From contig NZ_OZ032161.1 of the NCBI RefSeq assembly GCF_964026575.1, forward strand, positions 1 to 64,000: DNA of 64,000 nucleotides, read 5' to 3'. Source of the stretch: Candidatus Tisiphia endosymbiont of Melanophora roralis. Its GTDB lineage: Bacteria > Pseudomonadota > Alphaproteobacteria > Rickettsiales > Rickettsiaceae. Under the pieces are notes generated by a model, which was not told where the DNA came from, ran no database searches, and saw nothing but the letters and a program-made list of their open reading frames with translations. A program made the position numbers and the translations under genes. Shown here piece after piece: positions 16,708 to 29,900 of the stretch; the first letter of the stretch is position 1; each line of letters opens with the position of its first letter.

Positions 16708-17475
16708 TCATGGCTTTTTTATTGTATGAATTCGATATAAGTGTAGAAGGATTATATAAAGATATAAGTCTGTTACTCTTAAATCTCTACCAGCTTGATT
16801 AGTAATTTGCTCGTCAATAATACTGGATCTAACAATACCAATATCTTGCTGAGATTGAAAACTGCTACTCTGTCCGGAAATATTACTATCGGTTACATAA
16901 ACATTATCACCTCTATAGGCTTGATCAGTTACTTGTATGTTAGACTCATCTACTCTAATATCTTTGCCGGCTTGATGGGTAGCTTGCTTGCCAATAATAT
17001 TGGATCTATCAATGCCAATATCTTGCTGAGATTGGAAACTGCTACTTTGTCCGGAAATATTACTATCAGTTACATGAACATTATCACCTCTATAAGCTTG
17101 ATCAGTTGCCCGCATGCTAGATTCATCTACTCTAATAGTTCTGCCGCTAGTAACCTCTAATATTGTTGATTGCATCCGTGAAGCTATTAGCATAACATCA
17201 CTACTTTCGCTGATGATCACAGTTTTAGATGTATTAACATTACTCCTAGCTTGAATGTAATGACCTACTGTTTGGGCTAAAAATTGAATAGCATTAATGA
17301 TAGTATCATGTATATAAGATTCTGTCTTAGCATAAGTAACAAGACTATAAGCATCAAGAGTAGCACTAATGTCAAGACTTCCTTCAATAGCTAAAAGTTT
17401 AATTTGTTTAGCTGTTAGCGACTCATCTTCGAGATAAATATGAGCAAAAATTATGCTATAGAAGTAAGTTGTCAT
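16708..17475 (-). pseudogene. Haemagglutinin-repeat adhesin fragment, fused to an IS end
   Basis: The real adhesin part (about 16790-17421) contains haemagglutinin repeats: HQAGKDIRVDESNIQVTDQA, YRGDNVYVTDSNISGQSS and SFQSQQDIGIDRSNI, in two near-identical 59-residue units. The first ~18 codons (from 17475) are encoded by the end of the inverted IS1634-type element, and the last ~20 residues are unrelated. It runs opposite to the fragment at 14969-16530, so an inversion or a deletion between elements broke the parent gene. Confidence 0.7.
16795..17150 (-). repeat. Tandem 177-bp coding repeat
   Basis: Two tandem units with a period of 177 bp (for example tggatct at 16824 and 17001) encode the 59-residue haemagglutinin repeat. 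The unit divides further into ~20-residue sub-repeats of beta-helix type. Confidence 0.8.
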
Positions 17476-19265
17476 GCGGTGTGTGGGACAGAAAATTAAA
17501 TTTTTGTTACTGACTACATCTTATCATTTTGCAGATTTTGTCATTTGGGGCATCGTTAAATCAAATAAATTGAATAAATTTTGTTGAAACTCGCTTAATT
17601 TTGGTAATCTTGCAACTTTGCAACCCTTGATTGTGTAATATAAAAAACATACTTTATCCAGCTCTCTTAATGCTTCCTCAATGGTCACATTATATTTACC
17701 ATCCTTGGTTACGCCACAACCTTGTTTCAACTTATTTTTCATATAGTGCCATATTTTTAATGCCAACATACAAACAAATACATGTCCCTTCGTTCTGTTG
17801 CTTTTCCTTAAAAAGATCGGTCTTACTTCGAGTAATCCTGTCTTCATACTGCTAAAATTCGATTCTACTTCATGTAAATTATGGTAAGCTTTATCAACCA
17901 ATTCTTTACTCATCAGTTTAATTTCAATCTGTGTTTCAATCGCATAACAACCATCAAGAGCAAACAACTCTTTTTTCTTATCTTGATCAATTTCAACCAC
18001 TATTTGGTTGCCATCTAATTTTAGGTTGATAAATTTATCTATCCGCCATTCTTTGGCAATTTTTTGAATATTATTTAAACCAAGTTCTAGCTTTGCTTTC
18101 TTATGGGTTGATACATATATATTACGCTCTTCAATCTTTGCAACCAATTTTTCAACTCGGGTATTCCTATCAAACTCAACTTTTCGGGCTATAGAACCAT
18201 TTTTCCTTAAAATATATCTTTTGCCATTATTGGTTACTTCGCATAGCTGTTCTGCAAAAAAACTATATTGCAAAACTCCGCTTTTCTTTAAGCTTTCAAT
18301 CTCAACTTTACTTAAGGTTGTAATATAGTCCCATCCTTCTTTGCTCAGGGCTTCTTTGCCTGTCCTCTTAATCATTCCTTTATCACCAACAAAGACGATA
18401 TTCTTAATACCAAAATTAGATTTTACTAGCTCAATCTGCTCATAAATGGTAGAAGGATCAGCACTATTACCCTTAAAAACTCTAACAGCCAAAGGTTCGC
18501 CATAATCATCAGTTAATAGACCAATCACTATTTGCTTTTTACCCTTCTTTTTATCCCGATTGTACCCATATTCCGCAAGTTCATTCTCTGTTCCTTCGAA
18601 ATAGCTGGAAGTGACGTCATATAAAAGCATAACAGGCAGCTTGTTATTTTTCTTTTGATAAGTTTTAAATAATTTTAATTCGATCTTTTCTTGGTTCTCT
18701 TCTAACCATTCTAGAGCCTGATATAAATGGTTTTCATCAAATGAATCGACAGATAATACATCAGATATCGCATGCGATTTCGCCCATTTCACGCTGGAAA
18801 GTCTAGACCCTTGGTGAGCAAAGCGTGCTAAAACCAAAAATAGACTCAATAAAGCTTCTTTGCTTCTAGTACCAAGAGCCTTAGTAATACCAATTTCATC
18901 AGCAATTTTTTTTAGTAGAAAAATAGTCCCAAAACTTTCACCAACCTCAGGAACACCATCTAAACCATCAAATTCACCTTTAAGCATCTTCTTAAAAGCC
19001 TCAATGCGTAAATCATCCCAGTTAGTTAAGTTAGCTAGGGTTTTATTTAATACTTTCCCGTCTTCGCGATAAGAGGTACGAAGCAATATTGCAGGACGAG
19101 AATTTCTATTTGGAACAGTTGTAATATACATGAAAGAGATTATATCTCTAAATTCTAGCATTGTCAAATAAAAAATATCGTTTACATGACTACAAATCTT
19201 ATAGCAAAATCCTTATAAACCTCATTCTTTAGGTGTTTTAAGCACTTTTTCGTCTAGAAGATGAG
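17422..19265 (-). mobile_element. IS1634-type insertion sequence, copy 2 (inverted)
   Basis: Nearly identical to copy 1 but in the opposite orientation. It runs from ctcatcttcgagataaatat (17422) to cgtctagaagatgag (19265). The left flank is adhesin coding sequence; the right flank is a truncated family A palindromic repeat. The two sides are unrelated and no target duplication is seen, consistent with a rearrangement involving this element. Confidence 0.8.
17524..19131 (-). CDS. IS1634-family (IS4-like) DDE transposase, copy 2
   Basis: Same protein as the transposase at 9893-11500, residue for residue from the MYITTVPNRN start, on the other strand. The frame is intact. The upstream ATG at 19167 would add 12 residues. 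Confidence 0.88.
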   Translation of the reverse strand: MYITTVPNRNSRPAILLRTSYREDGKVLNKTLANLTNWDDLRIEAFKKMLKGEFDGLDGVPEVGESFGTIFLLKKIADEIGITKALGTRSKEALLSLFLVLARFAHQGSRLSSVKWAKSHAISDVLSVDSFDENHLYQALEWLEENQEKIELKLFKTYQKKNNKLPVMLLYDVTSSYFEGTENELAEYGYNRDKKKGKKQIVIGLLTDDYGEPLAVRVFKGNSADPSTIYEQIELVKSNFGIKNIVFVGDKGMIKRTGKEALSKEGWDYITTLSKVEIESLKKSGVLQYSFFAEQLCEVTNNGKRYILRKNGSIARKVEFDRNTRVEKLVAKIEERNIYVSTHKKAKLELGLNNIQKIAKEWRIDKFINLKLDGNQIVVEIDQDKKKELFALDGCYAIETQIEIKLMSKELVDKAYHNLHEVESNFSSMKTGLLEVRPIFLRKSNRTKGHVFVCMLALKIWHYMKNKLKQGCGVTKDGKYNVTIEEALRELDKVCFLYYTIKGCKVARLPKLSEFQQNLFNLFDLTMPQMTKSAK

Positions 19266-19326
19266 ACGTGAGTACGCGAATACCACGCAGTTTTACGAAA
19301 CCAATTCTTCAAAGCAGAAGAGTATA
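19266..19326. repeat. Family A palindromic element, right half only
   Basis: Matches mutL positions ~5925-5985: acgtgagtacgcgaataccacg through aagcagaagagtata with two or so changes. It is cut off at the IS1634-type end, so that element inserted in, or recombined with, a family A repeat. Confidence 0.8.
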
Positions 19327-19355
19327 TATGTCATTCTCACTTTCACACACTGGTT

Positions 19356-20051
19356 CTACAACCAAATTGGAGAAAGAATTTTTGACAAAAACTCTTTATG
19401 TTTTTGTAACTCTTCCTTAGTTGGTTTGATAACTATAGTATTTTTTTTATTTGTCATAGTAGTTTGAACCACTAACTCGTCTATATTTTGTGCCTTTTGG
19501 CTATTAATATTGAAACTTATTTGCCTACCTCCAGTAAGTTCAACATAAACTTCTGCCAGTAATGCCGCATCTTTAAGTGCCCCATGCAACTTACGTGAAG
19601 AATTGTCAATTTTATATCTTTTACATAATGCGTCAAGATTAGCTTTCATTCCAGGAAACATCTTCCGAGCTAAAGCAAGAGTATCGGTAACATTGGAAAG
19701 TTCTAAATACTCTGTAGAAGGTCTTTTAAGCAGAGATAACTCATAATTAATAAACTTAATATCGAATGTTGCATTATGTATAATAAGCCTGCTATTGTTA
19801 ATAAACCCTAGGAAGTCGTCAACAATTTCTTCAAAAAGTGGTTTGTCTTTTAAAAATTCCCCCGATATGCCATGTATTCGATAAGCTTCCGTCGGCATAT
19901 CTCGCTTTGGATTAATATAAAAATGAAAATGTTTGCCGGTTAGAACTTTATTAACCATCTCAATAGCACCAATTTCAACAATTCGGTGACCACTTTTGGG
20001 ATCTAAACCAGTTGTCTCAGTATCTAAAATTACTTCTCTTAATTGCTGCAT
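19356..20051 (-). CDS. dnaQ: DNA polymerase III epsilon subunit (3'-5' exonuclease)
   Basis: A 231-residue DEDDh exonuclease. Exo I is [12 protein letters not shown], Exo II is [13 protein letters not shown], and Exo III is [14 protein letters not shown] with the general-base histidine. The C-terminal tail (~175-231) would bind the alpha subunit, whose gene dnaE is at 52867-56451. It proofreads during replication. It overlaps coaE by 13 bp in the order coaE-dnaQ, a common alphaproteobacterial pairing. Confidence 0.93.
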   Translation of the reverse strand: MQQLREVILDTETTGLDPKSGHRIVEIGAIEMVNKVLTGKHFHFYINPKRDMPTEAYRIHGISGEFLKDKPLFEEIVDDFLGFINNSRLIIHNATFDIKFINYELSLLKRPSTEYLELSNVTDTLALARKMFPGMKANLDALCKRYKIDNSSRKLHGALKDAALLAEVYVELTGGRQISFNINSQKAQNIDELVVQTTMTNKKNTIVIKPTKEELQKHKEFLSKILSPIWL

Positions 20052-20614
20052 TTTAATTTTTTTATTAGTTGAGTTATTTGTTTATCTAAATCTACTAGAT
20101 TAACATCAGTATTAATAACAAAATCTGCTTTTTCTATTTTAATCTGTTGTGGCAATTGAATTTGTGCTATTTTATTATAAGCTGTTAAATTAAAAGCCTC
20201 TCTAGACATTGCACGTTTTAATCTAGATTCTTCTGAGCAGAATGTTGTAACATAAAAATCAAAATATTGATCAAATCCAGCTTCAAAAAGTAATGGTATT
20301 TCAGCAAATGTAATCTCTGATTTACTATTTTGCTGTTTAAAAAGAAACAAACTTTCCACTACAAATGGATGAATAAAATTTTGCAGTTTGTTTCTTGCTG
20401 AATCATTAGCATAGATTAGCTCTGCAATTTTTCTTTTATCAAAGCTTTTTAGATCAGGTAGTAAGTTAAGAACCATATTTTGTATTTCTGACTCTTCGTA
20501 TAGGTTCTTAACATATTCGTCAGCAGAAAAAGTTATAAATCCTAGATTAGCTAAATAATTTAAGACAAAAGTTTTCCCTGAAGCATAACTACCGGTGATT
20601 CCTACCGCGATCAT
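20039..20614 (-). CDS. coaE: Dephospho-CoA kinase
   Basis: A 191-residue P-loop kinase catalysing the last step of coenzyme A synthesis. The P-loop is [14 protein letters not shown] (residues 5-18), followed by the substrate-binding segments [11 protein letters not shown] and [17 protein letters not shown] (the E-x-PLLFE motif), and DFVINTD near the C-terminus. In typical CoaE the P-loop reads GxxGSGKS; here an alanine takes the second glycine position (YASGKT), still a valid Walker A. Confidence 0.92.
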   Translation of the reverse strand: MIAVGITGSYASGKTFVLNYLANLGFITFSADEYVKNLYEESEIQNMVLNLLPDLKSFDKRKIAELIYANDSARNKLQNFIHPFVVESLFLFKQQNSKSEITFAEIPLLFEAGFDQYFDFYVTTFCSEESRLKRAMSREAFNLTAYNKIAQIQLPQQIKIEKADFVINTDVNLVDLDKQITQLIKKLKCSN

Positions 20615-20667
20615 TCTAATAAATATTTTATTTTTTCCAAGTAATTTTCACTTTAAGGAATTTAAAT

Positions 20668-21390
20668 TTAGATAACGTAATTACCTAACTCATAATTTTT
20701 CATTTCTTTTATAAATTCATACATTCTCAGTTGCAATTGAATGTTATTACCTGGGTGAGTTGGGTCGGTTTTTATTTTATGCGAACATAACTTACCATTT
20801 CCCCCTTTTCTTTTAAAAGTTATCAAATTACCAATAAGCAAATTACCACCTTTAGATGTAAAAGATATGTCATATTTTAAATGTTTTAAAATATTTTTCA
20901 TTGAATAAATATGCATAATACTTTCTTGTCTATCGTATAGTACTAGTATTTCTCGAGATTTTTTATAAGACATAGACCATTCCACTATATCTTTTACAAT
21001 AGGTTTAAATATTAATACTGCTTTCTCTTTTTCACTTTTTGGAAAAAAATCATATTTTGTAGCTCCTCTTTTGGCTTTTTCAACAAGTAGATTTTGCAAC
21101 CACGTTAAGCAATCCAAATTAAATTTTTCGCAGAACTTTTCAGGTGTGGTTCTTGTTAGTTGATTTAAACCAGTCTTAAAAGCCTTTATATTGGCATCAA
21201 TATTTCTCCCACAAGAAAATTCCATTTTTACATCTACTTTTTCATTATGTACTCCACTACAAATCGCAGTTATGAAGTTTCCTTGTATTTTAAAGTTTTC
21301 TTGAATTTTTTGTATGATTTTTTGATGATCTCCTATGCTATTTTTAAACAGAACCTCAACATTTTTTCCTATATAAGCATTTCTATTCAT
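20668..21390 (-). CDS. Probable type II restriction endonuclease
   Basis: A 240-residue protein I do not recognise as a named family. It starts 2 bp after the methyltransferase stop on the same strand, the usual arrangement of a restriction gene with its methylase. The segment KVDVKMEFSCGRNIDANIKA has acidic residues followed by a strand with lysine (D-x-N-I-K), compatible with a PD-(D/E)XK nuclease core, but this is weak. Later lysine- and glycine-rich segments (FTSKGGNLLIGNLITFKRKG) could contact DNA. Function is inferred mainly from position. Confidence 0.6.
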   Translation of the reverse strand: MNRNAYIGKNVEVLFKNSIGDHQKIIQKIQENFKIQGNFITAICSGVHNEKVDVKMEFSCGRNIDANIKAFKTGLNQLTRTTPEKFCEKFNLDCLTWLQNLLVEKAKRGATKYDFFPKSEKEKAVLIFKPIVKDIVEWSMSYKKSREILVLYDRQESIMHIYSMKNILKHLKYDISFTSKGGNLLIGNLITFKRKGGNGKLCSHKIKTDPTHPGNNIQLQLRMYEFIKEMKNYELGNYVI

Positions 21391-21392
21391 AA

Positions 21393-22331
21393 TTATGATA
21401 TTCCAATTGAATCATAAATATTACTGATCATCTTTGGTATAACAGCATTGCCAAGCTGTTGATAACCTTTTATCCCTTCTATAACATGGTGATTTTTTGG
21501 AAATCCCATTAAGTTTTTACATTCATTAACTGATAATCGTCTAATTCTATTATTAATTAAATATAAGCCAGTTCTTGCACCTACTCCTCCACCAAAAGCG
21601 GAAAGAGTTATTGCATGTCCCAAGGGGCTATAGATTCTTTCTCCTTGACCGCCTTTATTAACATAACCAATTCTTAGAGGTCTTAAATTTCTTTCAATTT
21701 CTTTATTGCCATCTATTACTATGTCATCTCTTTTAATATATAAACTATCATCAACTTTTTCTTCTAAAATATCATCCAAATAAACTTTTGCAAAAGTTTC
21801 TTTTGGCGGTAAATATTTAAATTTTAGATCATTATCGTAATCTTTACGTAAACAAACAAAATAAACCCTTTCTCTTGATTGAGGTATACCAAAAAAAGAA
21901 GAATTTAGAATATGCCTATAAACTTTATAACCAATTTCATCCAATTTTATATCTATTGTTTTAATTACCGATCCATTATCAATATTAATTATATTTTTGA
22001 CGTTCTCAAGCAATAAAACATATGGTTTATGATATTGGGCGATTCTAATTATTTCATAAAATAATCTTCCGTTACTGCCTTTTAATCCCAATTGCTTACC
22101 AGAAATACTAAAGGGTTGACAAGGAAAACCTGCACATAGAATATCGTGTTTTGGTATTTTTTTTTCTGAGATTTCATTTAAATCGCCATAAGGTCTTTCT
22201 CCGAAATTTTTTACATAAGTTTCTTGAATATCCTTATCTATATCTGAAGAAAAAACACACTCCATTCCTTTTCCTTCTAAAGCAATCCTAAATCCACCAA
22301 TACCGCAAAACAAGTCTATAAATTTATACAC
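21393..22331 (-). CDS. DNA (cytosine-5) methyltransferase
   Basis: A 312-residue C5 methylase with the conserved motifs in order: I FIDLFCGIGGFRIALEG (AdoMet), IV GFPCQPFSISGKQ (catalytic Cys), VI LLLENVKN, VIII PQSRERVYFVCLR, IX around RRLSVNECKNLMGFP and X QLGNAVIPKM. The target-recognition stretch before motif IX includes GHAITLSAFGGG. It methylates one cytosine in a short site, protecting the host from the nuclease encoded directly downstream. The recognition site cannot be read from sequence by eye. Restriction-modification pairs are patchy in Rickettsiaceae, so transfer is likely. Confidence 0.92.
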   Translation of the reverse strand: MYKFIDLFCGIGGFRIALEGKGMECVFSSDIDKDIQETYVKNFGERPYGDLNEISEKKIPKHDILCAGFPCQPFSISGKQLGLKGSNGRLFYEIIRIAQYHKPYVLLLENVKNIINIDNGSVIKTIDIKLDEIGYKVYRHILNSSFFGIPQSRERVYFVCLRKDYDNDLKFKYLPPKETFAKVYLDDILEEKVDDSLYIKRDDIVIDGNKEIERNLRPLRIGYVNKGGQGERIYSPLGHAITLSAFGGGVGARTGLYLINNRIRRLSVNECKNLMGFPKNHHVIEGIKGYQQLGNAVIPKMISNIYDSIGIS

Positions 22332-22680
22332 ATTATTCCTGTTTAAATAAGTTATGATATAGTTAATTCCGTTAGATTTGATCAGGGCAATTTAAGAACC
22401 GTACCAATAGTTGGTATAAATATAATCTTAACTACTATCGATGTCATTCCTGCAAAAGTGGAAATGACATCGCTTTTAGCTAAGAGATCATTGGGTTAGG
22501 TATATAGGATGTTAGCAAAGTCATATAAATGCTATATAAAGCAAATTTTTAAGTAATTCTTTAGTTAAATTGCCAACAAAATAAGTAAAAAAGTAAAATT
22601 ATATAATATATTCTCAAAATATGACGATAATTTTACTTTATTACTACTTTGCCAACACCCTTTAATATCATTTGAGTATA
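22332..22680. other. Intergenic region with a hairpin
   Basis: No gene is seen. A hairpin gatgtcattcc...ggaaatgacatc lies at 22440-22471. The last bases (atcatttgagtata, 22667-22680) look like a solo right end of a family A palindromic repeat abutting the family B copy that follows. Confidence 0.55.
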
Positions 22681-22816
22681 TATACTCTAGAATAGAAAAT
22701 CAAGAATTGCATCGTTATTATCTAGCGGTACTCACCAACCTAGTCCCTCGGTAATTCCCGCCACTATCATGATTTTGATTACATCGTCTACCAACTCTTG
22801 AAATCATAGCAGTATA
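22681..22816. repeat. Family B TA-bounded palindromic element, diverged
   Basis: Begins tatactctagaatagaaaat and caagaattgc, ends caactcttgaaatcatagcagtata. The ends match family B copies; the centre has diverged and lost the usual core. Confidence 0.75.
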
Positions 22817-22834
22817 CTCAGCTATATTTCTTAC

Positions 22835-23407
22835 TCAAAAATTCTTCAGTTCGCGGGTACTCCTATTATTGCAATATACTTTTTGGACTAAAAATGACCC
22901 CAAAAATATACATATATAAACTGTTAATGAATATGCACATTTAAATAATACTTCTTTTAAAAACATCGACAAAACTCTACTTGTAGAGAATATATTTACA
23001 AAAAATCCTGACATCACAATGCCATCTACAACCGCACCCATCATTAAACCAGCAAAATTTCTTGTATCCAAAGAACATGTTGACTTGAGTTGTACAAATA
23101 CACTTGTACTACAATATGTTGATAACAATATAGATACAAAAGATACAAGTATAATTCCATTAATAACACGACCATGAATATAATAATTGAAGTCCCATAA
23201 CAAACAAAAGCTTACTATTATACACAACGTTACAGCAATCCAAGCTTTTTTCCTACCATATAGTTCAGATATAATATTTGCAGTTACAGCTAAAAACACA
23301 AATACTAAAGAACACTGAGATATTTTATTAAAAAGATTTAATGAATAAGTGAATATACCAAGTAGTATTACTAGTAGTATGTAAAACTTAGTGTTAATAT
23401 TGTTCAT
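22835..23407 (-). CDS. VUT/YhhQ-like membrane transporter
   Basis: A 190-residue membrane protein with about six hydrophobic segments. The segment VTANIISELYGRKKAWIAVT is the signature of the VUT family (queuosine-precursor/vitamin uptake), and NFAGLMMGAVVDGIVMSGFF fits a later conserved helix. The start is taken at the ATG at 23407 because a strong ribosome-binding site (aaggaggt) lies just upstream; a longer frame begins at 23440. YhhQ members take up preQ0 or preQ1 for tRNA queuosine synthesis, which would suit an organism living on host precursors, but the substrate here is inferred. Confidence 0.7.
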   Translation of the reverse strand: MNNINTKFYILLVILLGIFTYSLNLFNKISQCSLVFVFLAVTANIISELYGRKKAWIAVTLCIIVSFCLLWDFNYYIHGRVINGIILVSFVSILLSTYCSTSVFVQLKSTCSLDTRNFAGLMMGAVVDGIVMSGFFVNIFSTSRVLSMFLKEVLFKCAYSLTVYICIFLGSFLVQKVYCNNRSTRELKNF

Positions 23408-23570
23408 ATTACCTCCTTCTTTTTGTTCTAATTTTATCAAATAATATGGATTATTGTTAGTAGATAATTTAGTTGATTTTTTAAAACTTACTTTTTAAAA
23501 GACTTGCTTGCAAGAGTAGTTAAATGATTTGGAGCATTGGAACACAAAACAAATGTCTAATGACAATTTG

Positions 23571-23680
23571 TATACTCTTATGCTTTTAAGAATTGTTTTT
23601 TAAAAACATCAGGAACTCACGTATTACTTTAGTTTACCCCTCATTTTCAAATCCAATTCGTAGAATCATTTGAGTGTATA
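23571..23680. repeat. Family A TA-bounded palindromic element
   Basis: Runs from tatactcttatgcttttaag to agaatcatttgagtgtata. The ends match family A copies at 43030-43157 and 47640-47768; the core is shortened. It lies just beyond the 3' end of the 5S gene. Confidence 0.8.
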
Positions 23681-23706
23681 TGGTCTTCATAAAAAATTTG
23701 CATTGC

Positions 23707-23825
23707 AAGCTTGGCAGCAACTTACTCTCCCATGCCTCAGGGCATAGTACCATCAGCACTACGAGGTTTCACGTTCGAGTTCGGTATGGGATCGGGTGTT
23801 TCACTCGTGCTATAACCACCAAGCT
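23707..23825 (-). rRNA. rrf: 5S ribosomal RNA
   Basis: The complement contains the conserved 5S core: cacccgatcccataccgaac, cgaactcgaacgtgaaac and ggcatgggagagta. Terminal bases gcttgg/ccaagc pair. Ends are approximate. It follows the 23S gene by ~155 bp. Confidence 0.95.
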
Positions 23826-23978
23826 AGCAATACAAATTTTTTTGTATAATAGACTTTTTGAGACATTTATTCATAGAACCCTAATTTCAAAATAGGTCTA
23901 AAATTTGAGTTGTTGATAAAACTGAAACCCTTTTTATGTTTCCTGCAGAATTAATGCTGTACACAAGTACAACCTCAG

Positions 23979-26759
<2,781 letters not shown>

Positions 26760-26918
26760 ATTCTTTTAAAGCTTGAGATTGTACGATGTGTACAGAACTA
26801 ATTCTGCTATTTTACAGTATCCACTCACGATCATAAATTTTTATTATCGTAGTAGGTATTTAGTTTTCAGTTTTATCAACTTTTCAAACAGCTACAGGAT
26901 TTTTGCCCTGTGTGAAGT

Positions 26919-26947
26919 TTTATACCGATTATTCAGAACAATGTCAA
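26919..26947 (-). promoter_or_regulatory. Promoter of the 23S-5S operon
   Basis: On the minus strand TTGACA (26942-26947) and TATAAA (26919-26924) are separated by exactly 17 bp, about 160 bp upstream of the mature 23S 5' end. This consensus-like spacing supports independent transcription of 23S-5S. Confidence 0.8.
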
Positions 26948-26955
26948 ACATTATT

Positions 26956-29900
26956 TTATCTGATTAACAGATTTGTTTGTCTTTCTTTGTTAGCATTTCT
27001 ATCATATCTTTCTCTATGTTCATTTGACGATATTGTTTGACTTGCTTTAGGTACTGGTGGAACAACTTCTATTTTTTTTATAGTAGCTTTATGCAAATCT
27101 ACATTTTTTAGCAAAGGATTTGATTTAACTTCTTCGCTTATATTCCCAACAACTCTTATATTATCTAAATTCATTGTTTTTTCCGGATGTTTTTTATTAT
27201 ATTTTTTAATTTCCGGAAGAAGTGTAGTTAAAGTATTACCATCAATGGTAGCTCCTTCAAAATCTATATGTTCTTTAAAAGTAACTCTCTTAAAAGAGCA
27301 TTCTTTCAATTCAGCATTTTTCAGAGAACATTTTCCTAATGTCACTTCATTAAAATTAAATCCTTTAATTTCAAAATCATCTAATTTCATATCTACTTTT
27401 TCAAAAGATAATCCTCTCAAATCTTTATTATTTAAGGAATAATCAAGTATCGGTGAATAGTCAGATGAATTATTTCGACTATATTTCTCAGCCTGCTCCT
27501 GAAAGATGGAAGATAAATCTATTTTCTTGTCCGACTTAGCTATCACAAGAGGATTTGGCAAGACATCTTCAATAATTTGGTTCATTTTTTCACCAATTAC
27601 TTTTTCACGTGTTGAATTAGACACAAAATGTTTTTGAAAATTATACTTCCAAAGGTTAACAGTAGCTCCTACAGCTAAACTTAGAACTTTTGTATCAGAT
27701 AACAAATTAATCAATGGACGAACCATTGCACTATATTCTCCCTTCTTATATGAAGCCGTTATTGTTCCTACTTCCTTAGCATGATCCCCTAGCGCTTTAA
27801 CAATTGCTTCACCTTTTAGTTTTAGTTTTTTACCCATCTCGGTTTCGTTTAAAAATTTCTCAACCACAGGACCAAGGTCTTTAGCATGTTTTATTAAAAG
27901 CTCAGGTATTTTTTCTTGAAAAACTTCTTTAACCTTAGGATTATCCTTATTAAACTTAATAAGAGAGTTTACTAATTTACCAACTTTTTCTGCTTGTTTG
28001 GATTCAGGTACGTTCATAACATCTTTAGTTTGCTCAATGATTCGCTCTAACCCCTCTTTGTCTGCTAAACAATTTTCAGTAAGTTCTGCTATTATCGGTA
28101 AAACATCAACAATAAATGGAATAGTTGCTGCTGTTGCATCACGTACAAATTTAGGATTCAGACCAAGATATCTTATATTTTGCTGCACTTCTGTTTTATC
28201 CAAAAATTCTAAAATATTCTTTTTATTATCAGCAAAATATTGTGGTAGAGTTGATTTTAAGGCAGGAGCTAGATCTTGAACAACCTTACTAGTATTATCT
28301 AAAATAGACAATATCATGGCTTTTTGCGTTCCTATTATTTCTTCTTTTCGAGTTGGAGATAAATTTTTATTAGTCAATAATTCCAAGCCCAAATCTTGAT
28401 GTTTCATATAGAACTCATAGATCATGACCATTTCAGGAGTATGCTCTAATATCGTGCTACTTGCATTAGTTGCCAGTGATACAGTATCCCTAAAAAATTC
28501 TTTTGACACAAATCTAGTAAATTTATCGTCTAGAACATTCTCAGCAATTTTGGTAATTTCCTTTTGATTAGCTGGATCACGTAAAAACTCAACTAAATCT
28601 TTCTTAACTACTTCTGCTACTTTAGGGTTAATGAAGATTTCCAAAGCATTTTTAATGATATCACTCCCTGAATTTTTGTTAGAAATTATTAGATTCTTAT
28701 AAATTTCTTGTACTTTTTTATTTGATTCTCCTTCTAATATGCCACCTCCTAATTTTAGCACCAACGGCACTATCCTTCTAATAAAATTTTTATCTACTCC
28801 ATCAAATATATCAGGATTAACTCTACTAGCTTCTGTAGGTGAAATCATTGGAGCGGGATTTAACACAGCTCCTAAAACTGGCAACAAAACACGCTGAGCG
28901 ATCTGATCTTTTAATAGATCAGATCGTGCTTCATTCAGAGCAGGAATATATATATCAACCACTGAACCAGCTCCTTTGATTAGATTAGATACATGCTCTA
29001 CTTGTTCTTTTTGTAATTTTTGCCTTTCTTCAATTAGCAACTTATCACTTAATAATTTTTCACTCACTTCTTGAAATTTCAGGAAATCAGCATATAGCTC
29101 ATCATATAATAGCTTCTTTGTATCCAGCGGATTCCTAATAGCTGAAGGTACTATAGTAGCAATATCAAGAAGAAATGTCCCTGTCTCTTTTAATAAACCT
29201 ACAGCGATGTGAGGTAAATTCTCTAATGTTAATTCTAATTGCTCCTCTTTTTTTACTTGCTCCAATTGTTTTTGCTCTTCTTGAAACTTCTGCGGGATAA
29301 TTTCTTGACCATTCTGAATGAATGTGCCTTGTAAACCAATCAAATTTACGTCCACAATATCAGTATCAATATCGACCATAGCTTTAGACAAATCAGCCTT
29401 AGCTAACTTTGCCGCACGTAAATTAACCCCTTCTAACTTAACCTTTTCTGCTTGTACTTTTTCCAATATCGCTTGCTGCAATTTTGATTTTGTAAGATCA
29501 CCATTCATGAATATTACTTCGGTAAAATCACCTTCCTGAGCGTCAATACTCCTCATTATGCTATTCGAGAAATCAGCCTTTTGTGCATGAACTTTTTTTA
29601 GTATACTATAACTTGCATTGATTCCTTTAGCCTTCGCTCCTTCCAAAACCGCCTCTGTTAAGTTAGCAAATTTGACCTCTACTCCTTCTAAAATTGCATT
29701 TCTGAAATTCGCCTTTTGTGCTTCCACCATATTTAGATTGGCATTAATAAAATTCACTCCTTCAGCATTAATCCTTCTTAGAATAGCTGCTTCTAAATCC
29801 GCTCCATCCAGCTTAGTCAAACCACTTAACTCAGCATCCGACAAATCTAATCCTTTTGCTTCTATGTTCTGCAATATAGTATCTTTAAATTTTGCTTTAT

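Noticed and set aside
16614-17160. Plus-strand frames of 62 and 121 codons
   Set aside because: The 121-codon one is the antisense of the haemagglutinin repeats; repetition on the coding strand explains its length. The 62-codon one has no support.
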